A DNA stretch of 64,000 bases from an uncultured Marinobacter sp. (GTDB lineage: Bacteria; Pseudomonadota; Gammaproteobacteria; Pseudomonadales; Oleiphilaceae), in assembly GCF_946886895.1 (NCBI RefSeq), contig NZ_CAMPJO010000011.1, positions 1 to 64,000 on the forward strand. Direction: 5' to 3'. The notes beneath the pieces were generated by a model. The model was not told the origin of the DNA and made no database searches. It worked only from the letters and a program-made list of their open reading frames with translations. Made by a program: the position numbers and the translations under genes. Below, one piece after another: positions 30,979-41,182 of this stretch (positions are counted from its first letter, which is position 1; the number at the start of each line of letters is the position of its first letter).

Positions 30979-31599
30979 CTACGGCCACCCTTCCCGCAAC
31001 CGGGACCGATTCAGTTGAAGCCACTGCAGGGCAATAATGGCGGCCGCATTGTTGACCCGGCCATCGTAAATCATGGCGATGGCGTCCCGGGCCGAAAAAA
31101 CATGGGCACGAATGTCTTCGTGTTCGTGCTCAACCCCGTACAGGCCGCCCGCGGACTCGGTGCTGATGCGACCGCAATACAGGTGGATCATTTCAGTCGT
31201 GCCACCGGGGGACACCAGGTAGTCGCAGATTTTCTCAAGCTTGCTGAAAGAAAGCCCCGCTTCCTCCTGCCCCTCCCGCTGGGCAACGTCCTCGGAAGAC
31301 TCACCCTGCTCGTTCATGCCGGCAACCAGCTCGAGTAACCAGGGCGATTGGTTTCGTCCGAGCACCCCGAGCCGGAACTGCTCCAGCAATACCACTTCAT
31401 CACGCTCAGGGTCGTAGGGCAACACGCAGGTGGCATCACCGCGGACAAACAGTTCCCGGGTGAACACCGGCATCTGGCGGCCGTCAAAGCGCGGGTGTGT
31501 CAACCAGAGCTTGTCCATACGGAAAAAGCCCTGGAAAACGGTTTCCCGTTTTTCGACGGTCACATCGCTGGCGTTGAACTGGAACGGTTTGGTCATCAT
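30979..31599 (-). CDS. nudF: ADP-ribose pyrophosphatase
   Basis: A 206-residue Nudix hydrolase splitting ADP-ribose into AMP and ribose-5-phosphate. Nudix box begins at GMNEQGESSEDVAQREGQEE, with the preceding ELVA helix. Head of the nudF-yqiB-cpdA set. Two adjacent ATG codons (31599, 31596) could start it; the second is better spaced from GGATG. Confidence 0.95.
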   Translation of the reverse strand: MMTKPFQFNASDVTVEKRETVFQGFFRMDKLWLTHPRFDGRQMPVFTRELFVRGDATCVLPYDPERDEVVLLEQFRLGVLGRNQSPWLLELVAGMNEQGESSEDVAQREGQEEAGLSFSKLEKICDYLVSPGGTTEMIHLYCGRISTESAGGLYGVEHEHEDIRAHVFSARDAIAMIYDGRVNNAAAIIALQWLQLNRSRLREGWP

Positions 31600-31684
31600 G
31601 CATCCGGTTGCTCGTTTAATTTTGAACGATAGCCGTTGGCTGTCGTTTATTGCAAGCCCCTTGCTTCTGGCTTCGGCGACAGGT

Positions 31685-31794
31685 CAGTGTTGGGGGCGAC
31701 TTCCCAAAACACGCTCCTTGCGGCACATCCATGTGACGCTTGGGCTCCGCCATCCATGGCTCCGCACAGTTTTGGGAAGTCGCCCCCAACACTG
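31685..31794 (-). repeat. Variable-arm hairpin element, copy B
   Basis: A 26-bp perfect inverted repeat (31685-31710 and 31769-31794) around a 58-bp core that reads TGTGCGGAGCCATGGATGG on the minus strand. The core carries a four-base insertion near its 3' end relative to copies A and C. The arms share only the inner CCCAAAAC-like end with copy A and nothing obvious with copy C. Confidence 0.9.
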
Positions 31795-31896
31795 CCCCAT
31801 AGCGCAGAGAAGGCCTCTTCAAGATTAAATATTACGATGACAGTGACATTTTACGATTGAGCAGAGTTATTCGGGCGATATTATCGCGTTCGGATT

Positions 31897-32006
31897 GAGC
31901 CGGGCAGGTGCCCCGATTCAGGAGTGTGCGGAGCCAGGGATGGCGGAGCCCAAGTCGCACACGGATGTCTTGAGACGTCTCCTGAACCGGGGCACCTGCC
32001 CGGCTC
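31897..32006 (+). repeat. Variable-arm hairpin element, copy C
   Basis: Arms of 28 bases (31897-31924 and 31979-32006) pair at 27 positions; the single mismatch becomes a G-U pair in minus-strand RNA. The 54-bp core is the same length as in copy A and begins with the same 30 bases. Starts 41 bases past the thiC stop codon, on the 3' side of thiC. In this copy TGTGCG and CGCACA form an additional inner stem. Confidence 0.9.
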
Positions 32007-32047
32007 ACAGCATCGATTTATCAGGCTACCCGACTAGCCTCCCAATC

Positions 32048-34015
<1,968 letters not shown>

Positions 34016-34023
34016 CTATCTGG

Positions 34024-34128
34024 TCTTAATCCCTACGCCGGTATTATCCGGATCAGGTCGCGGGTTCTGCGATGCAATCTCAGCCGGCTGTCCCTGTGTT
34101 ATACAGAAGACAGACCAGCACCCCGTCA
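34024..34128 (-). promoter_or_regulatory. TPP riboswitch (THI element) controlling thiC
   Basis: On the minus strand the leader contains the conserved parts in order: GGGGTGC, a variable P3 arm, GGCTGAGA, ACCC, and the 3' block ACCTGATCCGGATAATACC followed by GGCGTAGGGA. This is an unmistakable thiamin-pyrophosphate aptamer. About 100 bases lie between it and the thiC start. They include a short hairpin at 33987-34001 (TTCCC/GGGAA) and no strong U-tract, so translational control is as likely as termination. Confidence 0.95.
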
Positions 34129-34260
34129 AGACGCGAATCTGTAATGCATGGCACAAAAAATGAGTGCCGTTTGCAAGTGTAGAGCCGACGGCATTTATTG
34201 TCCATAATGGCGAGCCAGGACCCTCCGGCTCCATCCCGGCATCTGTATTCAGGAGACACA

Positions 34261-35640
34261 ATGAAGAAACAACTGCTTTCCGGACTGATTGGCCTCTTGG
34301 TGGCCCAGCCTGCCTTTTCCACGGATCTGGTTGAGACCTATGAGAAAGCGATTTCCTACGATTCCGGCATTGCCGCTGCCCAGGCCCGGTTCAAGGCCCA
34401 AATGGCCGCCAGCGATGTCAGCCAGAGCGCGTTGCTGCCCCAGATCAATGCCTTCGGAGAGGGTAATCACGTTGACATCGACGGGCCCAACCAGGAAAAC
34501 AGCTACCGCGAACTGAACTATGGCGTGCGGCTCTCTCAACCTCTGTTCCAGGCCGACGCCTGGTACCGCTACGACGCCAGTCAGTTTCAGACCGACGCCG
34601 CCCGGGCAGACTACAATCTCGCGCAGCAGCAGTTGATTCTGGATGTGGCGACAGCCTACTTTAACGTGTTGCGTGCCAAGGATACGGTCACCACTGCCCT
34701 GGCCACCGAAGCCGCCATTGAACGCCAGTACGAGCAGGCCCAGGAGCGATTCGATGTAGGCCTGATTGCCATCACCGAAGTGTATGAAGCCCGGGCCAGT
34801 TACGACGACAGCAAAAGCCAGCGCATCGCCGCGGAAAACCAGCTCAACATTGCCCGGGAGCAACTGGCAAGGCTGACGGGCGAATACGCGGAGGATCTCG
34901 AGAACCTGCGCCAGAACTTCCCGCTGGCGAGGCCCGAGCCCATGAACCCGGCCGTCTGGGAAACCACCGCCCTGGAGCAGAACTGGTCGATCCAGTCCGC
35001 CCTCTACCAGCTCAATGCCAGTGAGGCCAACCTGAAGGAAGCCAAGGCGGGCCACTACCCCACCCTGGATCTGGTCGCCTCCTATGGCAAGTCAAAGATT
35101 GATGGTATTGAAGACCCATCCGCTCTCCAGACCCAGCGGGACGGAACAACCACTCAGGGCGTAATCGGCCTGAGCCTCAATGTTCCACTGTATTCTGGTG
35201 GCGGCACCCAGGCCGGCGTCCGCCAGCAGCGTTCGCTGGTGACCGTGGCGGAACAGACTCTGAAAACCGTGCGACGGGACGTGCGGGTTAACACCCGGAG
35301 CCTGTACCTGACCGTCAACAACAACATTGAAACGGCATCCGCCCTCTCCCAGACCATCATCTCTCGCCGCAGCGCCCTGGATGCCACACGGGCGGGCTAT
35401 CAGGTCGGTACCCGGAACATTGTCGAGGTACTGGACGCCGAGCGGGCGTATTACGTTGCGCTGCGGGACTATGCCAATGCCCGCTATGATTACGTCATCA
35501 ATACCCTGCAACTGAAACAGGCGGCAGGCACACTCAGCCCTCAGGACCTTCTCGGCCTGAACAACTGGCTCAGCGCCAGCGCACCGGGCATTGAAGCACT
35601 GGCAAATGAAAAGGAAACCCTGGACGACCCTGCTCGCTGA
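34261..35640 (+). CDS. tolC: TolC-family outer-membrane efflux channel
   Basis: A 459-residue outer-membrane efflux protein. Signal peptide MKKQLLSGLIGLLVAQPAFS, then two OEP repeats each with long coiled-coil helices. The protein has many Gln/Ala heptads and the conserved YNLAQQQLILDVATAYFNVL and TRNIVEVLDAERAYYVALRDYANARY segments. It is the exit duct for type I secretion and RND efflux. ATG 34261 with AGGAG 5 nt upstream; an upstream in-frame extension is not supported. Confidence 0.95.
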   Translation: MKKQLLSGLIGLLVAQPAFSTDLVETYEKAISYDSGIAAAQARFKAQMAASDVSQSALLPQINAFGEGNHVDIDGPNQENSYRELNYGVRLSQPLFQADAWYRYDASQFQTDAARADYNLAQQQLILDVATAYFNVLRAKDTVTTALATEAAIERQYEQAQERFDVGLIAITEVYEARASYDDSKSQRIAAENQLNIAREQLARLTGEYAEDLENLRQNFPLARPEPMNPAVWETTALEQNWSIQSALYQLNASEANLKEAKAGHYPTLDLVASYGKSKIDGIEDPSALQTQRDGTTTQGVIGLSLNVPLYSGGGTQAGVRQQRSLVTVAEQTLKTVRRDVRVNTRSLYLTVNNNIETASALSQTIISRRSALDATRAGYQVGTRNIVEVLDAERAYYVALRDYANARYDYVINTLQLKQAAGTLSPQDLLGLNNWLSASAPGIEALANEKETLDDPAR

Positions 35641-35667
35641 CGGCCCTTCCCACTGACAGAAGTACGG

Positions 35668-35694
35668 CGTGGGCGGGCGAAAACTCGCCCACCG
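35668..35694. terminator. Hairpin between convergent tolC and waaA
   Basis: GTGGGCG and CGCCCAC can pair around GGCGAAAACT. No T-tract on either strand, so it may only stall or protect transcript ends. Confidence 0.35.
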
Positions 35695-35702
35695 TCAAGG
35701 CC

Positions 35703-36956
35703 TCACACGCGCTCGATGATGCCGTCAACGACCTTGTCAAGTGCGCCCCGGTTTTTTCTGACCACCGACAAGGCGCGCTCACCAATAGCCTTGCGTTCAT
35801 CCGCATCACTGAACAGACGAATCAGGTGGTCCGCCAACTCCCCGGCATCGGCGACCAGCTTTACCCCCCTGTCATCCAGCAGGCGCTGATAGATAGTTTC
35901 AAAATTGAACACATGCGGGCCGGAAAACACCGGAATACCCCAGGCGGCGGGCTCCAGCGGGTTATGCCCGCCACGTTCTATCAGGGAACCACCCACAAAC
36001 GCGATGTCGCTGGCACCGTACAGCATCATCAGTTCACCCATGGTATCCCCCAGATAGACCGAGGCATGGAGTGGGCTGTCCGACCTGGACCGCCGGGCCA
36101 GCGAAAAACCGGCCGCCGAGACCTGGTCAGCCACCGATTCAAAGCGCTCCGGGTGCCTGGGCACGATCACCAGCAGCGCGTCCGGGTGCACACTGACCAC
36201 CTGCCGATGCGCCGCCAGCAAGCTGGTATCTTCACCACCGTGGGTGCTCCCGGCAATCCAGACCGGGCGGGCGGTGAGAGCGGCCCGTAGTGCCAGTGAC
36301 TCCTCGCGGACCGAATCCGGAATATCGACATCAAACTTCACACTGCCGGTGACGGCCACCTTCGCCGGAGCCACCCCGATACGCCGGAATCGCTCCGCGT
36401 CCTTGTCAGCCTGAGCCGCCACCCAGCTGATGCTGCGTACAATCGGAGCCGCCAGGCTTTTCACCCGCTCATAGCCACGGGCCGACTGCTCCGACAAGCG
36501 AGCGTTGATCAGAAACACGGGTACTCCCCGGCCCCGGCTCTGACGAATCATGTTTGGCCAGATCTCGGTTTCCATGATGACCAGGATCCTGGGGTTCGCG
36601 CGGTCGAGAAAACGGCGAATGGAGCCCGGCGTGTCGTAGGGTGCGTAAGCGTAACAAACCTGATCCCCGAACATCTTGCGGGCCTGAGCCAGCCCGGTGT
36701 CGGTCATCGCAGTCATCAGGATGGTGATATCGGGGTTCCGTGCGAGTAATCGGCGAACCATCGGGGCCGCGGCAATGGTCTCACCCACCGAAACCGCATG
36801 CACCCACACCACGGTCCCCCGGGTGGCTGGCACAAACCCGAGGCGGTGAAACCAGTTGTTGCGAAGATCCGGTGCCTGTCGCCCGTGCCACCACAACCGC
36901 AGGAGAATAAAAGGCAACAGCAGCCGTATCAGTTGTGAATAGATAAATTGAAGCAC
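35703..36956 (-). CDS. waaA: Kdo transferase
   Basis: A 417-residue inner-membrane-associated GT-B enzyme that transfers Kdo from CMP-Kdo to lipid IVA. N-terminal hydrophobic anchor (LIRLLLPFILLRLWW), acceptor domain with WVHAVSVGETIAAAPMV (the catalytic Glu), NARLSEQSARGY, and C-terminal nucleotide-binding signature VGGSLIERGGHNPLEPA. Divergent from the lpxL-type gene, which acts at the next step in lipid A assembly. Confidence 0.97.
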   Translation of the reverse strand: MLQFIYSQLIRLLLPFILLRLWWHGRQAPDLRNNWFHRLGFVPATRGTVVWVHAVSVGETIAAAPMVRRLLARNPDITILMTAMTDTGLAQARKMFGDQVCYAYAPYDTPGSIRRFLDRANPRILVIMETEIWPNMIRQSRGRGVPVFLINARLSEQSARGYERVKSLAAPIVRSISWVAAQADKDAERFRRIGVAPAKVAVTGSVKFDVDIPDSVREESLALRAALTARPVWIAGSTHGGEDTSLLAAHRQVVSVHPDALLVIVPRHPERFESVADQVSAAGFSLARRSRSDSPLHASVYLGDTMGELMMLYGASDIAFVGGSLIERGGHNPLEPAAWGIPVFSGPHVFNFETIYQRLLDDRGVKLVADAGELADHLIRLFSDADERKAIGERALSVVRKNRGALDKVVDGIIERV

Positions 36957-37077
36957 AGAGGACTCCCGGCAAAACAGTGCGCTATCATAGCCTAAAACCC
37001 ATTGATTTGCTTCCGATTGATCCTGCCGGGCACCATGGCACAGAATCAGTCAGAAGACCGAGCAGGACCCGTTGCAC

Positions 37078-38025
37078 GTGAAAGAAAAGTACCGTCGGCG
37101 ACCACGCAATACCGATTATTCCGCCTACCGTCATCCGCGCTGGTGGCCGACCTGGGTCGGCATTTTCGCGATGTGGTGCGTGGCACAACTGCCCATCCGC
37201 TGCCAGTGGTGGCTTGGCAAACTGGCGGGGTTGATCGTCTGGCGGCTGGCCGGCAAGCGACGCCACATTGCCCGGGTCAACATCCGTCTTTGCTTTCCGG
37301 AATTGCCTGCCCGGCAGCAGGAAGCGCTGGTTCGGAGTGCGTTCATCGCGAACGGTATTGGCCTTCTCGAGCTCGGCATGGCCTGGTTCCGTGATCCCGC
37401 CGGGTTCACCGGCATCACCGAGGTCCACGGACTGGAGCACCTCCGGGCAGCCCAGGCCGAAGGCAAGGGTGTATTGTTGCTTGGCGGCCATTACAGCACC
37501 CTGGACCTCGGTGGCAGCCTGGTGACCGAGTATATCGAGGCGGATGTAATGCAGCGGGATCACAACAACCCACTGATGAACGCCGTGATGACCCGGGCGC
37601 GGGAACGCCGCTACGGCACGGTGCTGGGGGCCCGGGATCTCCGGGGCCTGTTCCGGAGCCTGAAACAGAACCGGGCCGTCTGGTACGCGACCGACCAGGA
37701 TTATGGCCGCAAGGACATCGTCTTCGCCCCGTTCTTTGGTGTGCCGGCCGGTACCATCACCGCGACATCCAGAATCGCCGAGCGCAGCGGCTGCAGAATC
37801 GTACCCTTCAGCCACTTTCGACGAACCGACAAACCGGGTTACGACATTTTTTTCCATCCGGCACTGGACTCCATACCCAGTGGCGACGACCTGAAAGACG
37901 CGACCACCATCAACAGGGTGATTGAACAGGAAATCCGGCGGGCGCCGGACCAGTACCTGTGGATGCACCGCCGCTTCAAAACCCGGCCAGACCCGGAAGA
38001 TCCCGGTTTTTATGGCCGCCGGTAA
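37078..38025 (+). CDS. lpxL: Lipid A biosynthesis acyltransferase (LpxL/HtrB family)
   Basis: A ~315-residue Kdo-dependent late acyltransferase that adds a secondary acyl chain to lipid A. N-terminal membrane anchor region (WVGIFAMWCVAQLPI), catalytic HX4D motif as GGHYSTLDLGG, and the conserved WYATDQDYGRKDIVFAPFFG. GTG 37078 is my preferred start; TTG 37072 is in frame and closer to an AGGA. First of a four-gene run overlapping the ELM1-family gene by 14 bases. Confidence 0.92.
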   Translation: MKEKYRRRPRNTDYSAYRHPRWWPTWVGIFAMWCVAQLPIRCQWWLGKLAGLIVWRLAGKRRHIARVNIRLCFPELPARQQEALVRSAFIANGIGLLELGMAWFRDPAGFTGITEVHGLEHLRAAQAEGKGVLLLGGHYSTLDLGGSLVTEYIEADVMQRDHNNPLMNAVMTRARERRYGTVLGARDLRGLFRSLKQNRAVWYATDQDYGRKDIVFAPFFGVPAGTITATSRIAERSGCRIVPFSHFRRTDKPGYDIFFHPALDSIPSGDDLKDATTINRVIEQEIRRAPDQYLWMHRRFKTRPDPEDPGFYGRR

Positions 38026-39001
38026 CCAGGCGGGGCAACCTGCCACAGTGCCCGTGGTGTGGCTGCTCACCGACAACAAACCCGGCCACCGGAATCAGTT
38101 GAAAGGCCTGGGTAACCGGCTGCGGGTGCTCGCTGGTGTGCGCCTGCACTGGGTTGATGCCAGCCGTATCAGAGTCCCGGCCTGGCGGGCATTGCTGGGC
38201 ATCGCACCCGCCATGGACAGTGGCCTGCCACCCCCCGCACTGGTTATCGCTGCCGGTACCGGCACCCACCGCCTGCTGCTTTCACTGAGACGTTACCGGC
38301 GTGCCAGAACCGTCGTGGTCATGAAGCCGGGCTTCCCGACTGGCTGGGTCCATGGCGCCATCATACCGGCCCACGACAGTGTTTCCGCCCACCGCAACCG
38401 GCTCATCACCGAGGGTGTGATCAACGCCATCACCCCCATGGCCCGAGTAACCACCAAGCCGGAAGCACTGCTGCTGATCGGCGGGCCATCGCGCCACTAC
38501 GAGTGGCGCGATGATGTTATTGTTGAGCAAATCAAGTGGCTGATCCACCACTACCCGATGTGGCGCTGGACCATCAGCGGATCCCGGCGAACCCCGCCAG
38601 AACTGCAGGCACGACTGAACGACCTCGCCGGCCTGAAAGTCACGGTTGTGGATCCGGGCCAGACTCACGAGGACTGGCTGAACCATCGCATCGCGGCCTC
38701 GGCAGCGATATGGGTAACGCCTGACAGCATGTCCATGGTGTGCGAGGCGGCCACCTCGGGGGTACCCACCGGCCTGTTCCGGTTGACCCCGAATACGGAC
38801 AGCCGGGTTGCCCGGGGCGTGGAACATCTGGCTGACCAGGGATACGTTGCCCGCTGGAGCGATCATGCCACCGTGATGGGCGGCTCGTCCCGGCAAGGTC
38901 CTTCGCTGTGGGAGGCAGACCGGGCAGCCCGCTGGCTCATCAGCCGGTGGCTGCAGCCGGGCAAGAGGCAGGCAAAACGACAAAAGGGGAACAACGGGTG
39001 A
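38012..39001 (+). CDS. ELM1/GtrOC1-family putative nucleoside-diphosphate-sugar glycosyltransferase
   Basis: A 329-residue protein of the family named after plant mitochondrial fission protein ELM1. Visible signatures: WLLTDNKPGHRNQLKGL at the N-terminus, LLLIGGPSRHYEW, ISGSRRTPPEL, and VTPDSMSMVCEAATSGVP near the C-terminus. The last is the diagnostic stretch. Bacterial members lie in LPS or capsule loci and have a GT-B-like fold; the biochemical role is not established. Start at ATG 38012 inside the end of lpxL. Confidence 0.8.
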   Translation: MAAGNQAGQPATVPVVWLLTDNKPGHRNQLKGLGNRLRVLAGVRLHWVDASRIRVPAWRALLGIAPAMDSGLPPPALVIAAGTGTHRLLLSLRRYRRARTVVVMKPGFPTGWVHGAIIPAHDSVSAHRNRLITEGVINAITPMARVTTKPEALLLIGGPSRHYEWRDDVIVEQIKWLIHHYPMWRWTISGSRRTPPELQARLNDLAGLKVTVVDPGQTHEDWLNHRIAASAAIWVTPDSMSMVCEAATSGVPTGLFRLTPNTDSRVARGVEHLADQGYVARWSDHATVMGGSSRQGPSLWEADRAARWLISRWLQPGKRQAKRQKGNNG

Positions 39002-40113
39002 GGATTCTTCAGGCGTTACCCGCGCTTTACAGCGGAGGCGTAGAACGAGGCACGGTGGAGTTCGCCGCCGATCTGGTCAGGCGCGGCCATGAGTCGTTCG
39101 TGGTGTCCCGGGGCGGACCCATGGCGGAGCAACTACGCGGCCAGGGCTCCAGTCACATCTTCATGCCCATACACCGCAAGTCCCCGGCGTCCTTCGGCCA
39201 GATCCGCCCCATGCGGAAACTGCTGCTGGAGCTGAAGCCAGACATTGTTCATGTCCGCTCCCGAATGCCGGCATGGATCATCCATCTGGCCCTGAGGGGG
39301 ATCCAGGCCAACCAGCGCCCGGCGATTGTCTCAACCTTCCATGGCATGTATTCCGTCAACCCGTACAGCGCGATCATGACCCGGGCCGACCACCTGATTG
39401 CCGTCTCCCAGTGCGTCCGGGACTATGTTCTTGAACACTACACAGTGCCCGAGCGCAAACTGACGGTGATACAGCGTGGCGTCGATGTCGAGGCCTTCCG
39501 GCAGCGTGACCTCAGCCCTCAGTGGCTGGACCGCTGGTTGAGGCAATACCCGCAGTTGGCCAACCAGAAAATCATCATGATGCCCGGCCGCATTTCCCGC
39601 TGGAAAGGTCAGCTGGATTTTCTGGCCATGATGGCAAGACTGGTCCGTCAACGGCCGGACTGTCACGGCATCATCGTGGGCGGCGCCGAGCCGGGCAAAG
39701 AGCACTTCCTGGAAGAGCTGGAAAAAGAACGTGCCCGTCTCGGCCTGACGGATAACGTGAGCTTCCTGGGGCAGCGCAATGATATGACCACGCTCTACCT
39801 GCTCGCGGATGTGGTCTGCCACATGAGTACCAAGCCGGAGCCCTTTGGCAGAACGGTCACCGAAGCCCTCGCCTCGGGCACGCCGGTCGTCGCTTACAAT
39901 CGGGGAGGTGCCGCCGAAACGCTCCAGGCCTGTTTCAGGGACGGGCTGGTGCCTCCGGACGATATCGGTGAATTTACCCAGACCGTATTGCGGCTTCTGG
40001 ACAGTGGGCCGCCAGCCATCGATATCCCCTACCGGTTCCGCCTTGAGGCGCAAACGGAGGCCACGTTGCAGGTTTACGAGACAGTGCGGGAGCGATCCGC
40101 CAAGGCACCATGA
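38998..40113 (+). CDS. Glycosyltransferase family 4 (LPS core)
   Basis: A 371-residue GT-B glycosyltransferase with an N-terminal acceptor domain (LQALPALYSGGVERGTVEFA) and a C-terminal donor domain. Key donor motifs: MMPGRISRWKGQLDFL, GGAEPGKEHF, and EPFGRTVTEALASGTPVVA, whose E-x7-E pair marks retaining family 4 enzymes. Sugar and acceptor unknown; the place between lipid A and core genes suggests inner-core assembly on the cytoplasmic face. GTG 38998 overlaps the previous stop (GTGA) and has GGGGA upstream. Confidence 0.9.
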   Translation: MRILQALPALYSGGVERGTVEFAADLVRRGHESFVVSRGGPMAEQLRGQGSSHIFMPIHRKSPASFGQIRPMRKLLLELKPDIVHVRSRMPAWIIHLALRGIQANQRPAIVSTFHGMYSVNPYSAIMTRADHLIAVSQCVRDYVLEHYTVPERKLTVIQRGVDVEAFRQRDLSPQWLDRWLRQYPQLANQKIIMMPGRISRWKGQLDFLAMMARLVRQRPDCHGIIVGGAEPGKEHFLEELEKERARLGLTDNVSFLGQRNDMTTLYLLADVVCHMSTKPEPFGRTVTEALASGTPVVAYNRGGAAETLQACFRDGLVPPDDIGEFTQTVLRLLDSGPPAIDIPYRFRLEAQTEATLQVYETVRERSAKAP

Positions 40114-41168
40114 CTCCGTCGAGACCGTTAACCATCGCCTTTCTCCTGGCGACACCCGGCACAACCTGGGGCGGCATGGAGCAGCATACGGCTGACCTGG
40201 CGGGCGCACTTGCCCATCGCGGGCACAGCGTTCATGTGCTGGGCCACCGAGCGTACTGCGCCCGATTTCCCACCCCTGTCCGGTTTCACCCACTGCCGGT
40301 TCACCTCGGGCGCCGGAACCCCTGGCTGGGGTTTGCTCTCCGTCGGTGCCTGCGCCGGCTGGCGCCGGACATTCTCCACGCCCAGGGCAACAAGGCGGCG
40401 CAACTCGCCGGTAAAAAAGCAATCCCCGCAACGGTACGTGTGGGCACTGTCCACGGCACCAAGTCAAGCCACAGCGCTTTCCAGCGTCTTGATCAGGTTA
40501 TCGCCGTCAGCCCCGGAATTTTCCAGGCCCTGCACCACCCCCACAAACGCCTGATCTACAACGGGGTAGACACAGCCCGACCGCAGACACACCAGGCCGA
40601 CAAACCGATGTTGCAGGAAGGGGTTATCAATGCCGTTGCTGTCGGCAGACTGGAGCCCGTTAAAGGCTTTGCCACGCTCATCAGGGCCTGGTCTCTTCTG
40701 GGGCCATCCGCAGAGCACTGCCATCTGACCATTTTCGGAGAGGGTCGTGAGCACAAAACGCTTGAACGGCTCATCCACCAACGGGGCCTGAAAAAAAAGG
40801 TCAGCCTCGCGGGTTATTCGGGAAACCTGTCACCGGCGTATGAGCAGGCCGACCTGACCATCATCAGCTCTGAACGGGAAGGGTTTCCCTACGTGCTGGT
40901 GGAGGCGTTGCTCCATGGTTGCCCGGTTGTATCAACGCCGGTGTCTGGTCCCCGGGATATCCTGCCACCAATGGCCATCAGCCGGAGTCATGGCGACCAG
41001 GACCTTGCAGACCTGCTGCTCCTGGCGCTAAACAATTTGACGGCCCTGAACGAGGCGGAACAATCCGCCATGGCCTATGCCAGGGAAACGCTCACGCTGG
41101 AGGCCATGGTGGAGCAGACTGAAACGCTCTACCGTGAAGCCCTATCCGGGCCTCCGAAGACCGGGTAA
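40110..41168 (+). CDS. Glycosyltransferase family 4 (LPS core)
   Basis: A 352-residue GT-B enzyme. N-terminal GTTWGGMEQHTADLAGAL resembles the previous gene. The donor domain contains VGRLEPVKGFATLIRAW, IFGEGREHKTLERLI and SEREGFPYVLVEALLHGCPVV, with E-x7-E in a slightly unusual form. Its ATG overlaps the preceding stop by four bases, so the two proteins are probably made in coupled fashion and add successive sugars. Confidence 0.9.
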   Translation: MTPSRPLTIAFLLATPGTTWGGMEQHTADLAGALAHRGHSVHVLGHRAYCARFPTPVRFHPLPVHLGRRNPWLGFALRRCLRRLAPDILHAQGNKAAQLAGKKAIPATVRVGTVHGTKSSHSAFQRLDQVIAVSPGIFQALHHPHKRLIYNGVDTARPQTHQADKPMLQEGVINAVAVGRLEPVKGFATLIRAWSLLGPSAEHCHLTIFGEGREHKTLERLIHQRGLKKKVSLAGYSGNLSPAYEQADLTIISSEREGFPYVLVEALLHGCPVVSTPVSGPRDILPPMAISRSHGDQDLADLLLLALNNLTALNEAEQSAMAYARETLTLEAMVEQTETLYREALSGPPKTG

Positions 41169-41182
41169 ACCCACGGCGCCCC

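Larger units (their letters stand above)
31600..32047. other. 448-bp intergenic region with two hairpin elements
   Basis: No coding potential beyond accidental frames that run through repeats. It holds hairpin elements B (31685-31794) and C (31897-32006) in opposite orientations about 100 bases apart. The AT-richer stretch between them, 31815-31890, may contain the nudF promoter only if that transcript crosses element B; the remaining 85 bases next to nudF are the other candidate place. Confidence 0.8.

Noticed and set aside
25621..32006. Hairpin elements as integron attC sites
   Set aside because: attC sites have conserved outer RYYYAAC/GTTRRRY ends and variable middle, the opposite of these copies, and there is no cassette array or integrase.
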